Source: an uncultured Bacteroidota bacterium (GTDB lineage: Bacteria > Bacteroidota > Bacteroidia > Chitinophagales > Chitinophagaceae). Taken from it: 5,937 nt of DNA. The DNA is taken from the NCBI GenBank assembly GCA_938008665.1, contig CALLKA010000035.1, forward strand, positions 1-5,937, given 5' to 3'. The notes under the pieces are model-generated. The model ran no database searches. It was not told where the DNA came from and worked only from the letters and a program-made list of their open reading frames with translations. The stretch's first letter is position 1, and each line of letters starts with the position of its first letter. Shown here in pieces: positions 1-5,937 of the stretch. A program made the translations under genes and the position numbers.

Positions 1-130
1 AAGTAAAATTAGAATTTGGAAATTTTTGTTCAAAAAATTTATAATTTTCAAGATTCGGTTTTTCACAACCAAATTCTTCCGAGATGACCAAACCACTTAT
101 ATAATAATCTAAATTTAAATGACGATGTAT
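1..130 (-). pseudogene. HAD-superfamily hydrolase, internal fragment (5' end lost, 3' end outside window)
   Basis: Reading the minus strand from 130 down to 2 gives an open frame of about 43 codons. It contains LNLDYYISGLVISEEFG followed by CEKPNLENYKFFEQKFPN. This matches the middle of HAD-superfamily phosphatases: a 'lgL..yfd.ivtSEE.G.EKP' block, in which the Lys of EKP is the conserved motif III lysine, followed by the helix that precedes the 'GD' motif IV. Motif IV would lie beyond the left edge. The N-terminal half, with the nucleophile motif DxD and motif II, should lie to the right of 130. Instead there is a TAA at 133-131, and beyond it plus-strand coding sequence of an unrelated gene. 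The piece is therefore an interior fragment cut at its 5' side. HAD enzymes are mostly cytoplasmic phosphatases; the substrate cannot be told. The family call rests on one motif block seen by eye, so confidence is moderate. Confidence 0.6.
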
Positions 131-1218
131 TTATAATAAACTACGAGTCAATTGATATTCATTCTTTTTTATCAACCCCAATAACTGGTAATAAGCTAAT
201 TATCCCAGTAGTTATTATAAATCAAGTTCCAACAAAAGAAGGTTTATATATAAATCAAGACACTTTCCCAGTTGTTGATTACGCAAATAAAGTAATCACT
301 AATTTGAAAATTCAGGAATACTCAAATTGGTTATTAAGCAATGACATAAGAACAAAACATGCCATCGAAATAGGTTCAAAATTTAGAGGCTTTAACGATA
401 CTTTAGCTAGTCCCTATATTGGAATTAAAGTTATTAAGGTATTTAATTTTTACGATATGGATGTTTTAAAAAATCAAGCACCTGATTATGAAAAAGTATT
501 TGCAAAAATTAATATGAAAGAATTAGTTGAAGTTTATGGTGTAAAAGAAATTTGGTTTAACAACAAGTCTCTTAGTATGCCAGAATCAAACATGTCAAGT
601 AAGCTAACGGGAGATATATCGAACAGTACTAAAATACAAAATGACTTACCAATTTATTCAAATACATATGTAGTATATGGTAATTTTATTCATAGATGGT
701 ATGCGGAAAATTTACATAATAGGGGGCATCAAATTGAAGCGCAATTAGCCTATTTAAATAGTACTTTCTTCTGGCAAGACTTTGTAGGGTATCCTAAAGG
801 TGCTCCAAAACCATATTATCAAGGTGGCAGATGTGGTAGTACACACTATACTCCAAATTCAACTGGAGATTATGATTATGATAATAAAACTTTGATTTTG
901 TCTGACATTGGTGATTGGAATCCAAATAATAATGGTGTTAAAAAATTAGTTAATATAAATGACTGGCAGAATTCAAGATTATTACCTGTAAAGCTACCTT
1001 CTTTCAATCAATCACAATATTGGAGTGACCTCACTAGGGCAAATGACATTGGATGGGATCCACAAGGCGGATGGTTGATCTATTGGTTTCAATCAATTCC
1101 TAGTAATAAACCAATTACCTACTCTCAAAACGGAACAAATTATACAATCAATAATTGGTGGGACATATTTTATAATTGGGATGACGCTATTAATCAAAAA
1201 AAGGGTCTATTTAAATAA
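119..1218 (+). CDS. 5'-truncated conserved hypothetical protein with His/Glu and Cys/His motifs
   Basis: Function unknown. The frame is open from 88 (after TGA at 85-87) to TAA at 1216-1218. There is no ATG, GTG or TTG before the TTG at 304, yet the sequence before 304 already reads as protein (IIPVVIINQVPTKEG at about 199-243). TTG 304 is therefore unlikely to be the true start; the real N-terminus, probably with a signal peptide, appears lost at the junction near 120. I recognise the pattern as a family of uncharacterised bacterial proteins. Counting codon 304 as residue 1, its blocks are SKFRGF (25-30), VKEIWF (80-85), PESNMSS (93-99) with GDISNS, HNRGHQIEAQL (138-148), GGRCGSTHYTPN (174-185) with DYDY, and a Trp-rich C-terminus ending with WWDIFYNWDDAI. 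The invariant-looking H138, H142, E145, C177 and H181 could form a metal or catalytic site (inference). The gene is visibly more A+T-rich than its neighbours; 901-960 has 14 G+C in 60 bases. Confidence 0.72.
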
Positions 1219-1221
1219 TAT

Positions 1222-1252
1222 AAAACCCCGGCCAAGGTTCCGGCCAGGTTTT
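1222..1252. terminator. Imperfect G+C-rich palindrome, probable bidirectional terminator
   Basis: An outer stem AAAACC (1222-1227) pairs with GGTTTT (1247-1252), and an inner stem GGCC (1230-1233) pairs with GGCC (1242-1245). Between them is a CC/A internal loop, and the apical loop has 8 bases. It begins 4 bases after the stop codon of the plus-strand hypothetical gene and lies 45 bases beyond the stop of the convergent minus-strand oxidoreductase. Either transcript would end in a short U run. The position between convergent genes fits a shared rho-independent terminator. A degenerate relative lies at about 3127-3154. Confidence 0.55.
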
Positions 1253-1296
1253 CAATAAAACAGATTAAAAGTAGGGAATCAGGAGAAATATAAAAT

Positions 1297-3021
1297 CTAT
1301 TTCAATATTTGATGATTATTAATCAAAGCTGCACGTAATTCTGGGTAGGCAACTTCTTGTATTTGTACATTTTTATCAATGGCAATACTAGCCGCTATTG
1401 CTGCAGATTGACCTAACACCATAAACACAGGCTCCATTCGAATGGATCCATATGCAATATGAGAAGATGAAAGGCAAACGGGTATAAACAAATTAGTTGC
1501 CTCTGATTTTTTAGGAATAATTGATTTGTAGCTAATTGGAAAAGGTGCACTGACATGCGCTTCAACATTGCCTTCGTTTTTAACAAACCCATTTACATCT
1601 ACGTACCTCTGCGCGGGATGGGAGTCCATCTGATATGCGCCTAGGCCGATAGCATCTTCAGCTACTGCCAATGCCTCACAATTTTTTTGGGTCATCACAT
1701 AATCACTCACCATTCTTCTAGCTTCACGAATATATAATTGGTCCGTCCAACCGCTATCTGAAATAAATTCGTCTTTGCACGTTCCCCATTCCGAAACCAC
1801 GGCACGAACTTCCTTAGGAATTCTAGGATGATAAGACAATGTCCACATCAAGCCTTGTTGGTACTTTTTATGCAAGGCAGCAATTTTTAACCTTTCATCA
1901 TAACTCGCTTCAGGGTAACGATAATTTTGTCCGATAAAATCTGTTGAAAAACCCTTTTGATTATTGATATCTGTTTTTCGGTTGGGCATTGCAGAATTTA
2001 TCCAAGGCACTAAAGGATCTCCATAATCATACATTTTACGAATGTCGCCTTTAGCGGCTTCATAATTGCGAAACAATAATTCATATTCTAATTCATTGTA
2101 ACCATCCGGTTTTTTGAAAGGAATACGATTTTCAGGAAGATTGGTCAATGTCATGCGATAACAATAAGCTTGAATTTTGTTATCGGCCTGACCATCAACC
2201 CCTGGCTTTTCAGCACTCACAAATGGCAATAATCCACTCTTTGGATTTCCCTTAACCAAGTAAGGACTCACGCCTTCTATAAAATTATGATGAATTCCGT
2301 TCCTGGATAATTTCTTTTGAAGTGTTAAATTAAAATTATTGGCTTGAACCCCGTTTAAAGATTCTCCATACTGACTATTTGATTCTCTGCCCACGGTATA
2401 GCTGACGCCTGAGGCAGCCATCAAATCTCCTTCGTAGGTGCAATCCATAAACATTTTACCCTGGTAGATTTGCCCCGTTTCCATCTGTATAGATTTTATA
2501 ACTTGCTTTTCCTTTTTTATACCTGATTTTCGGTTTAATCTTTGATTATAAACAATATGAATATTAGATTCATTTTTAACCATTTCAAGAAATACTTTTA
2601 AAGCAACGGAAGGTTCAAAAGCCCACATCGCATCCTCGTTAAAAGTATCGTAACCAACACCCTTATAGGCATCCCTTGTTTCCCAAATCCAATTTTCAGA
2701 CTTTAGATAATATGTTTTGATATTTTGATAAAACTCACGAGAAACACCTCCAATCGCTTGCTTGTTCCCAATATCCGTTTTGCCTAATCCTCCAGTGGTT
2801 AGCCCGCCAATTCGATTTGTAGGTTCAATTAAAATTACTTTTTTTCCCATTCGAGAACATTGGATGGCAGCAGAAACACCCGCAGAAGTACCTCCATAAA
2901 TAACCACATCATACGATGAAATTATTTGAGCAGAAGCATTTATTGGAAACAAAATAACGAAGTAAATAAACCAAAAGGCGAAGGTATTCTTGAGGTTTGA
3001 AATAGGTTTTAAGAAAAGCAT
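1297..3021 (-). CDS. Exported FAD-dependent oxidoreductase (FAD_oxidored family)
   Basis: 574 residues, ATG at 3021-3019, TAG stop at 1299-1297. Residues 1-31 form a signal peptide ending in ASA with Gln32 next, so the enzyme should be periplasmic or secreted. A Rossmann FAD-binding segment follows at about 37-67: YDVVIYGGTSAG, in which GGTSAG (43-48) replaces the textbook GxGxxG, as is usual in this family, and ending at E66 of VILIEP, the expected ribose-binding acid. IGGLTTGGLG (71-80) is the family's second glycine-rich motif. FMDCTYEGDLMAASG (191-205) is the conserved mid-protein FAD-contact region. The C-terminus carries IREARRM (431-437) and SSSHIAYGSIRMEPVFMVLGQ (518-538), the typical closing FAD-contact block. 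Length fits this family; relatives are often mislabelled xanthan lyase. Substrate is unknown. No Shine-Dalgarno sequence precedes the start, only A/T-rich sequence. It is divergent from the CocE-like gene and convergent with the hypothetical gene. Confidence 0.9.
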   Translation of the reverse strand: MLFLKPISNLKNTFAFWFIYFVILFPINASAQIISSYDVVIYGGTSAGVSAAIQCSRMGKKVILIEPTNRIGGLTTGGLGKTDIGNKQAIGGVSREFYQNIKTYYLKSENWIWETRDAYKGVGYDTFNEDAMWAFEPSVALKVFLEMVKNESNIHIVYNQRLNRKSGIKKEKQVIKSIQMETGQIYQGKMFMDCTYEGDLMAASGVSYTVGRESNSQYGESLNGVQANNFNLTLQKKLSRNGIHHNFIEGVSPYLVKGNPKSGLLPFVSAEKPGVDGQADNKIQAYCYRMTLTNLPENRIPFKKPDGYNELEYELLFRNYEAAKGDIRKMYDYGDPLVPWINSAMPNRKTDINNQKGFSTDFIGQNYRYPEASYDERLKIAALHKKYQQGLMWTLSYHPRIPKEVRAVVSEWGTCKDEFISDSGWTDQLYIREARRMVSDYVMTQKNCEALAVAEDAIGLGAYQMDSHPAQRYVDVNGFVKNEGNVEAHVSAPFPISYKSIIPKKSEATNLFIPVCLSSSHIAYGSIRMEPVFMVLGQSAAIAASIAIDKNVQIQEVAYPELRAALINNHQILK

Positions 3022-3126
3022 ATTTTATTAAATTAATGTAGCATTAAATTAGATCTGATCAACAAAGAAAATTGAAAATAGGAAAAAATAAATCAGATAA
3101 GAAAAGGTTTTAAGAAAATACTATGA

Positions 3127-3160
3127 ATCCCTGCCAAGTTTGGACCAGGTTTTGAGTTTT
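3127..3160. repeat. Degenerate copy of the terminator-like palindrome
   Basis: The stretch GCCAAGTTTGGACCAGGTTTT (3133-3153) aligns with GCCAAGGTTCCGGCCAGGTTTT at 1231-1252 with about 18 of 22 positions identical and one gap. It folds only imperfectly (CC, TG and CCA pair with TGG, CA and GG across small bulges) and is followed by GAGTTTTT. Between two divergent genes there is no transcript to end, so it may be a remnant of a lost gene's terminator or a dispersed palindromic repeat. Confidence 0.4.
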
Positions 3161-3214
3161 TAGAGGGAAAACAGGGGCGAATCTAGGTGAAGGGGTAGTT
3201 TATATTTATTTCAC

Positions 3215-3246
3215 TTGGACATTGTAAAAGAAAAAATTGTAAATTG
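3215..3246 (+). promoter_or_regulatory. Weak candidate promoter for the CocE-like hydrolase gene
   Basis: TTG at 3215-3217 and TAAATTG at 3240-3246 are separated by 22 bases. They loosely resemble the Bacteroidota sigma-factor pattern TTG-N19-21-TAnnTTTG, but the -7 element is one T short. The start codon is 22 bases further on. No ribosome-binding site is seen between them, which is normal for the phylum. This is a suggestion only. Confidence 0.2.
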
Positions 3247-3268
3247 AAGCATACCTAATGTATAAAAC

Positions 3269-5155
3269 ATGAAAAAAATATTATGCTCCATTGGCTTCTT
3301 TGCATGCACTTTAATTGCAGAACCCCTTATTGCCCAAGACACTGCCTCGATTTATCGAAAGCTTGATTCTATTGCAGTGATTGATCAAAAAGTTATGATG
3401 CCAATGCGGGATGGGACTCGATTAGCGACTGATATTTATCGACCAAAGGGTGAGGGTAAACACCCAGTTGTGTTTTCTCGAACTCCATATAATTTTAATA
3501 CATGGGTAGATGGAAAAATGACTACCCGTTCTTTAGAAGACGCTTACCAAGCAGTAAGTAGAGGTTATGTTTATGTTATACAAAACGAGCGTGGCCGATT
3601 TTTCTCTGAAGGCGAGTGGGATATTTTAGGAACACCCATTACCGATGGATATGATGCGCTTGAATGGATGAGTAAACAAAAATGGAGTAACGGCAAAGTT
3701 GGTTTGATTGGTTGTTCTTCTACTGCTGAATGGCAGATGGCGGTTGCTTCTCAAAACCACCCTGCTTTGGCTGCGATGGTGGCACAAGGTTTTGGTGCAG
3801 GCGTAGGTCGCGTAGGTAAATTTATGGAACAAGGTAACTGGTACCGTGGTGGTGCGCAACAAATGTTATTTACTTCTTGGTTATATGGAACACAACACGA
3901 TAAAATGGCCCCGGTTTTACCAAAAGGCATACAACAAAATGACTTACTGCGTATTCAAAAGTTTTATGACATGGCACCTGAAATGCCTAAAGTAGATTGG
4001 GCACTAGGTTTAAAACATTTACCAGTGCAAGACATCATCAAAAATGCGCAAGGTGCTGATGGTATTTACGAAAAAATGATTGTAAGAAAACCAAACGATC
4101 CAGCTTGGTTCAATGGCGGATTGTATCATGATAATATGTCATTGGAAGTTCCTGCATATTGGTTTGTTAGCTGGTACGATGTTTCATCTGCCCCAAATAT
4201 TGCTTTATTTAATCATGTGCGTAATGCAGCTAAATCAAAAAATGTAGCCGATAATCAATACCTAGTAATTGCTCCTGTTTTACACTGCTCTTATAAGCGC
4301 GCCACTGAAAATACAATTGTAGGTGAACGTAGTGTGGGTGATGCTAGATTAAACTACGATGAACTAACATGGGGTTGGTTTGATATGTTATTGAAGGGAG
4401 ATCAAAATGATTTTAAAGCAAAACAACCACGAGTACGCTACTATACAATGGGCTCCAACAAATGGCAACAAGCTGAAAGTTTTCCTTTGCCTAATACCGA
4501 AATAAAAGATTTCTTTTTAGCTAGTGCGGGCAAAGCCAATACCCGCAATGGGGATGGTGCTTTATTATTAACGCCTCCTTCAAAAGATATTCCTGATGCA
4601 TTCATGTATGACCCAATGAATCCAGTTGGTTCCTATGGAGGTAATGTTTGCTGTACTGGTAATGCTGTTCAAGGTGGCAGCTTTGATCAATCACAAATGG
4701 AATTACGAAATGATATTTTAGTATACACTTCAGAAGCATTATCTGAGGGAGTTGAAATCACAGGCTTTATAGAGTCAACACTATTTGTTTCTTCCACTGG
4801 ACAAGATACCGATGTGACTATTAAATTAATTGATGTATATCCTGATGGGAAGGCTTATAATTTAGATGAAACCATTCAGCGTCTTCGTTATAGAGATGGT
4901 TACGATAAAGAAGTTTTCATGGAAAAGAATAAAGTATATAAGGTTGATTTAACACCGATGGTGACAAGTAATTATTTTCCAGCAGGTCATAAAATTCGGA
5001 TCGAAGTGTCAAGTAGTAATTTTCCTAGATTTGATAGAAATCTTAATACTGGCGGAAATAACTACAATGAAGCTAAAGGTATAGTAGTGGAGAATAAAAT
5101 TCACCATTCTAAACAATATCCTTCTGTGATCAAATTACCCTTTATAAAGAAATAA
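3269..5155 (+). CDS. Exported CocE/NonD family hydrolase (peptidase S15-like alpha/beta hydrolase)
   Basis: 628 residues, ATG at 3269, TAA at 5153-5155. A signal peptide covers about 1-22, with cleavage before Gln23. The alpha/beta-hydrolase domain spans roughly 38-390. It contains PMRDGTRLATDIYRP (45-59), RTPY (71-74, whose Tyr is the likely oxyanion-hole residue by analogy with cocaine esterase), and DGYDALEWMSKQKWSNGKVG (126-145). The nucleophile elbow is GCSSTA, with Ser150. Probable triad partners are Asp304 in SWYD and His339 in VLHC. From about 445 the jelly-roll X-Pro dipeptidyl-peptidase C-terminal domain follows (MYDPMNPV, the strands around 497-523, and PAGHKIRIEVSSSNFPRFDRN at 571-591). 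The family hydrolyses esters or amides (acyl esters, beta-lactam or amino-acid esters, X-Pro peptides); the substrate here is unknown. The elbow lacks the usual Tyr and second Gly of GxSYxG. The length is close to alpha-amino-acid ester hydrolases. The stop is one base from that of the convergent gene. Confidence 0.92.
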   Translation: MKKILCSIGFFACTLIAEPLIAQDTASIYRKLDSIAVIDQKVMMPMRDGTRLATDIYRPKGEGKHPVVFSRTPYNFNTWVDGKMTTRSLEDAYQAVSRGYVYVIQNERGRFFSEGEWDILGTPITDGYDALEWMSKQKWSNGKVGLIGCSSTAEWQMAVASQNHPALAAMVAQGFGAGVGRVGKFMEQGNWYRGGAQQMLFTSWLYGTQHDKMAPVLPKGIQQNDLLRIQKFYDMAPEMPKVDWALGLKHLPVQDIIKNAQGADGIYEKMIVRKPNDPAWFNGGLYHDNMSLEVPAYWFVSWYDVSSAPNIALFNHVRNAAKSKNVADNQYLVIAPVLHCSYKRATENTIVGERSVGDARLNYDELTWGWFDMLLKGDQNDFKAKQPRVRYYTMGSNKWQQAESFPLPNTEIKDFFLASAGKANTRNGDGALLLTPPSKDIPDAFMYDPMNPVGSYGGNVCCTGNAVQGGSFDQSQMELRNDILVYTSEALSEGVEITGFIESTLFVSSTGQDTDVTIKLIDVYPDGKAYNLDETIQRLRYRDGYDKEVFMEKNKVYKVDLTPMVTSNYFPAGHKIRIEVSSSNFPRFDRNLNTGGNNYNEAKGIVVENKIHHSKQYPSVIKLPFIKK

Positions 5156-5156
5156 A

Positions 5157-5714
5157 TTATTTTGAACTAGCTGCGGGTAAAGTAAAACCTAAGCTTTCTG
5201 CACACCAAAATACATTTACGATATAATATCTATTTTGATCATAGAATAGCTGTATGCTATTAATCCCTTTATTGGTGATAGGTCCATTTTTTGTTTCCCG
5301 AGTTTCGTAGGTACTAAAAACGTGTGCGACGGTTCCAAATGACACCACCTCATACTTTAATTCTTTTTCAAAGAAACCCGTTTTTACGCGTGTGCTAAAC
5401 ATCGTTATATAATCTTCAGGAGTCATAGTCCTATAGCCGTATACCCCAGTATTATTTTTATTTGTAGGAATTAATAAAGCGTCCTTTCCAAATAGATATC
5501 TGAATCTTTCCCAATCTCGAACTTCACCAGATTCTCCAGATATTACATCATAAAGTGCAGTTACAATGCCTCTTTCAGTGCTTACATCTTTGGTGTATTT
5601 ATCATTCACAATCGTGGAAACTGGTTGTGTGGTATTCACTTGTCCAAATGATTGGCTGATTGTTAGGCAATTGATGCCAACCAGCAAAGCTGTCGTAATT
5701 AAGAAACGCTTCAT
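5157..5714 (-). CDS. Exported NTF2-like (SnoaL-type fold) protein of unknown function
   Basis: 185 residues from ATG at 5714-5712 to TAA at 5159-5157. This start is chosen because MKRFLITTALLVG begins a clean signal peptide (1-24, cleavage before Gln25). A TTG at 5759 in the same frame would only add 15 residues in front of it. The mature part reads as an NTF2-like cone fold: an N-terminal helix (about 44-60, ERGIVTALYDVISG), then SGEVRDWERFRYLF (62-75), the MTPEDYITMF helix (97-106), and the strands VVSFGTVAHVFSTYETR (123-139) and GINSIQLFYDQNRYYIVNVFW (150-170). The DW..F..LF, AHVFSTYE and GINSIQL blocks recur in a family of small, often exported proteins with no assigned reaction. The cone-shaped pocket may bind a small ligand, but I see no basis for naming one. 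It is convergent with, and almost touches, the CocE-like gene. Confidence 0.85.
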   Translation of the reverse strand: MKRFLITTALLVGINCLTISQSFGQVNTTQPVSTIVNDKYTKDVSTERGIVTALYDVISGESGEVRDWERFRYLFGKDALLIPTNKNNTGVYGYRTMTPEDYITMFSTRVKTGFFEKELKYEVVSFGTVAHVFSTYETRETKNGPITNKGINSIQLFYDQNRYYIVNVFWCAESLGFTLPAASSK

Positions 5715-5759
5715 AATTTTTATTTTAAATTTAAGATAAATATTTAATAGGTGTCGCAA

Positions 5760-5868
5760 TACAATAGAATTTTTTCATAATAATATTTTTTGTAAATTAC
5801 GACTAGAATAAAAAGACATCGACCATAATAAATATGAAAAATAAATTATTAATAGCATAAAAAAATAT
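5760..5868. other. A+T-rich intergenic stretch
   Basis: This lies upstream of the NTF2-like gene on one side and of a possible partial plus-strand gene on the other, so it could carry both promoters. It is almost entirely A and T with long T and A runs. TATTTTTTG at 5784-5792 loosely resembles a Bacteroidota -7 element on the plus strand. The open frame from ATG 5834 ends after 8 codons and is not a gene. I find no convincing structure otherwise. Confidence 0.4.
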
Positions 5869-5937
5869 ATGAATAAAAATGAAATAAAAAATAAAATAAC
5901 AAGTATCTTTAACTCTAAAACTTTTAAGGTCGCCACT
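5869..5937 (+). CDS. Possible start of a plus-strand gene cut by the right edge
   Basis: ATG at 5869 opens a frame that stays open for all 23 remaining codons, beginning MNKNEIKNKITSIF and running on to KTFKVAT at the edge. The peptide has the look of a polar N-terminal helix with no signal peptide. The last 20 bases become less A+T-rich, as expected on entering a coding region. It is too short for a family assignment, and such an open stretch can occur by chance. Confidence 0.4.
   Translation, partial: MNKNEIKNKITSIFNSKTFKVAT

Larger units (their letters stand above)
3022..3268. other. Divergent intergenic region between oxidoreductase and hydrolase genes
   Basis: The 247 bases must hold promoters for both flanking genes, which point away from each other. 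I see no gene in it. The half next to the oxidoreductase is A+T-rich without a clear Bacteroidota promoter (TAnnTTTG) on the minus strand. The middle holds a degenerate terminator-like palindrome (3127-3160), and then a more G-rich stretch (about 3163-3200) with no pattern I can name. The side next to the hydrolase has a weak promoter candidate. Confidence 0.6.

Noticed and set aside
131..190. Continuation of the HAD frame rightward (KNEYQLTRSLL, then stop), faintly like the HAD 'TD..t.iQl' block
   Set aside because: The spacing to the LNLDYY block is wrong, a TAA at 133-131 interrupts it, and the plus strand here reads into the conserved hypothetical protein. I take the resemblance as chance, though it keeps the exact junction uncertain.
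304..306. TTG at 304 as the start of the hypothetical gene
   Set aside because: Coding sequence of the same protein continues in frame upstream for at least 35 codons, including IIPVVIINQVPTKEG, and no signal peptide or plausible initiation site follows the TTG.
3269..3310. Possible lipoprotein signal (FFAC, Cys13) in the CocE-like protein
   Set aside because: Position -3 is Phe rather than Leu, Val or Ile, and the Cys is unusually early. A standard signal peptide ending before Gln23 fits better.
3626..3862. A 78-codon open frame on the minus strand
   Set aside because: It lies entirely inside the well-supported CocE-like gene, opposite its nucleophile-elbow region. Its peptide is low in acidic residues and shows no family motif, so it is a shadow frame.
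5715..5759. TTG start at 5759 for the NTF2-like gene
   Set aside because: It would add 15 residues before a perfect signal peptide that begins at ATG 5714. Upstream ATG-less, A/T-rich sequence is better read as the 5' leader.
5834..5860. Short frame MKNKLLIA
   Set aside because: Only eight codons in a very A+T-rich stretch, with no homology signal or ribosome-binding site.

Overview
The window looks like a piece of a Bacteroidota genome (or a metagenome contig from that phylum). It is A+T-rich, no gene has a recognisable Shine-Dalgarno sequence, and all three intact genes encode exported proteins whose predicted signal-peptide cleavage leaves Gln at the new N-terminus. The gene families are also typical of soil or aquatic Bacteroidota. 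I cannot place it to genus.

Left end (1-1296). A minus-strand fragment of a HAD-superfamily hydrolase (1 to about 130) runs off the left edge. Directly against it lies a plus-strand conserved hypothetical gene (about 119-1218). Both genes lack their 5' ends at the same place: the HAD fragment stops abruptly, and the plus gene has no start codon in front of its conserved region. This looks like a rearrangement, deletion or assembly junction between two formerly complete genes. An imperfect G+C-rich palindrome at 1222-1252 lies between the plus gene and the convergent oxidoreductase gene and probably terminates both.

Middle (1297-5155). An exported FAD-dependent oxidoreductase of the FAD_oxidored type (minus, 1297-3021) and an exported CocE/NonD (peptidase S15-like) serine hydrolase (plus, 3269-5155) diverge from a 247-base intergenic region. 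That region holds a second, degenerate copy of the palindrome seen at 1222-1252.

Right end (5156-5937). A small exported NTF2-like protein (minus, 5157-5714) converges on the hydrolase with one base between the two stop codons. Its upstream region is very A+T-rich. A short open frame at 5869-5937 may be the start of a plus-strand gene cut off by the window edge.

No two complete genes are arranged as an operon. The oxidoreductase, hydrolase and NTF2-like protein share only export and proximity, so a common pathway is possible but not shown. I saw no CRISPR array, tRNA, rRNA, transposase, toxin-antitoxin pair or recognisable defence system. The points most worth a second look are the double-truncation junction near position 120, the uncharacterised His/Glu/Cys-rich family at 119-1218, and the variant nucleophile motif of the CocE-like enzyme.
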